Part shown: positions 28,043-28,119 of the stretch, one piece after another
How the letters are laid out: every line of letters starts with the position of its first letter
Numbering within the stretch: the first letter of the stretch is position 1
Notes under the pieces: model-generated
The model's input: only the letters and a program-made list of their open reading frames with translations
The model's database searches: none
Told to the model about the DNA's origin: nothing
Assembly (NCBI GenBank): GCA_004553545.1
Contig: SFLD01000042.1
Coordinates: forward strand, 1 to 28,119
Origin: Clostridiales bacterium
Lineage (GTDB): Bacteria > Bacillota > Clostridia > Oscillospirales > Oscillospiraceae
Length of the DNA stretch: 28,119 nucleotides
Direction of reading: 5' to 3'
Translations under genes and position numbers: made by a program

Positions 28043-28080
28043 ATTTTGTTTTCTTATTTCTTCCATAATTTAAACAAAAT
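28043..28080. repeat. inverted repeat in the divergent control region
   Basis: ATTTTGTTT (28043-28051) and its complement AAACAAAAT (28072-28080) around 20 nt, plus two AAAGGAAG words (28031-28038 and 28081-28088 approximately). Likely operators for the early switch. Confidence 0.5.
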
Positions 28081-28099
28081 AAAGGAAGAAACTTTTTGC

Positions 28100-28119
28100 A
28101 TGAGGTACGCTATATGGTT
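28100..28119 (+). CDS. possible rightward gene, cut by window edge
   Basis: ATG 28100 opens MRYAIW before the window ends. AGGAAG lies about 12 nt upstream and the strong promoter about 70 nt upstream. Repressor or integrase-side genes would be expected here, but six residues do not allow a call. Confidence 0.35.

Larger units (their letters stand above)
16994..28119. mobile_element. tRNA-integrated phage-like element or satellite (right end not in window)
   Basis: The left boundary is the tRNA 3' fragment. Everything to the right is phage-type or accessory: toxin locus, ribbon-helix-helix operator region, replication module with iterons, sigma factor, small-terminase-like protein, tail chaperone, Gp15 and tape measure protein. 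At least 11.1 kb lie inside the window. Base composition is mixed, with AT-rich control regions unlike the GC-rich chromosome at left. No integrase, large terminase, portal, capsid or lysin is seen. An intact tRNA copy and the integrase are expected past 28119. Confidence 0.85.

Overview
The window reads as a GC-rich, anaerobic, low-G+C-lineage (Firmicutes/Clostridia type) gut bacterium, of the Oscillospiraceae sort. The basis is the presence of YlmH, DUF896, XpaC, two-cluster ferredoxin and cupin genes, strong AGGAGG ribosome binding sites and sigma-A promoters. No taxon can be fixed from the sequence alone.

Chromosome, 1-16993. From the left: a radical SAM/SPASM enzyme cut by the window edge; a leftward operon (5745 to 1625) of an ABC exporter, YlmH, DUF4177, DUF896 and an XpaC gene broken by a 1-base frameshift; a zinc-ribbon/Ig-like/SH3 membrane protein; uridine kinase (udk); a leftward pair of 4Fe-4S protein and cupin under what looks like a class II Crp/Fnr site; an XRE-family membrane regulator with a 41-aa follower; a leftward pair of zinc alcohol/polyol dehydrogenase and a solute-binding lipoprotein, facing a DeoR regulator that carries an internal deletion; and a two-gene heterodimeric ABC exporter with one degenerate ATPase site.

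Mobile element, 16994 to beyond 28119. The boundary is a 24-nt 3' end of a tRNA gene (minus strand) that still has its own terminator. The tRNA body has been replaced by repeat-rich, phage-type attachment DNA. Inside come: a complete type I toxin-antitoxin locus (26-aa holin-like toxin, antisense RNA with consensus promoter and terminator, 5'/3' mRNA complementarity); small leftward accessory genes; a divergent operator region with three copies of a 16-bp palindrome next to a ribbon-helix-helix gene; a candidate structured RNA of about 235 nt; and a leftward phage operon. Read in the direction of transcription from 27960 to 20016, that operon runs: three small DNA-binding proteins, a replication initiator carrying six 12-bp iterons, DnaB-type helicase, a 42-aa Arg-rich protein, a sigma factor, a small-terminase-like HTH protein, two hypotheticals, a tail-chaperone-like protein, Gp15, a short tape measure protein and a 34-aa protein. 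No large terminase, portal, capsid, tail tube or lysis gene is present, and no integrase is visible (it would be expected past the right edge).

The most interesting reading is that this is a small phage satellite, or a strongly reduced prophage, that replicates itself and carries only a tail-length module. The alternative is an ordinary decayed prophage. The window ends inside the divergent control region at the right, so the element's full gene content is not visible.
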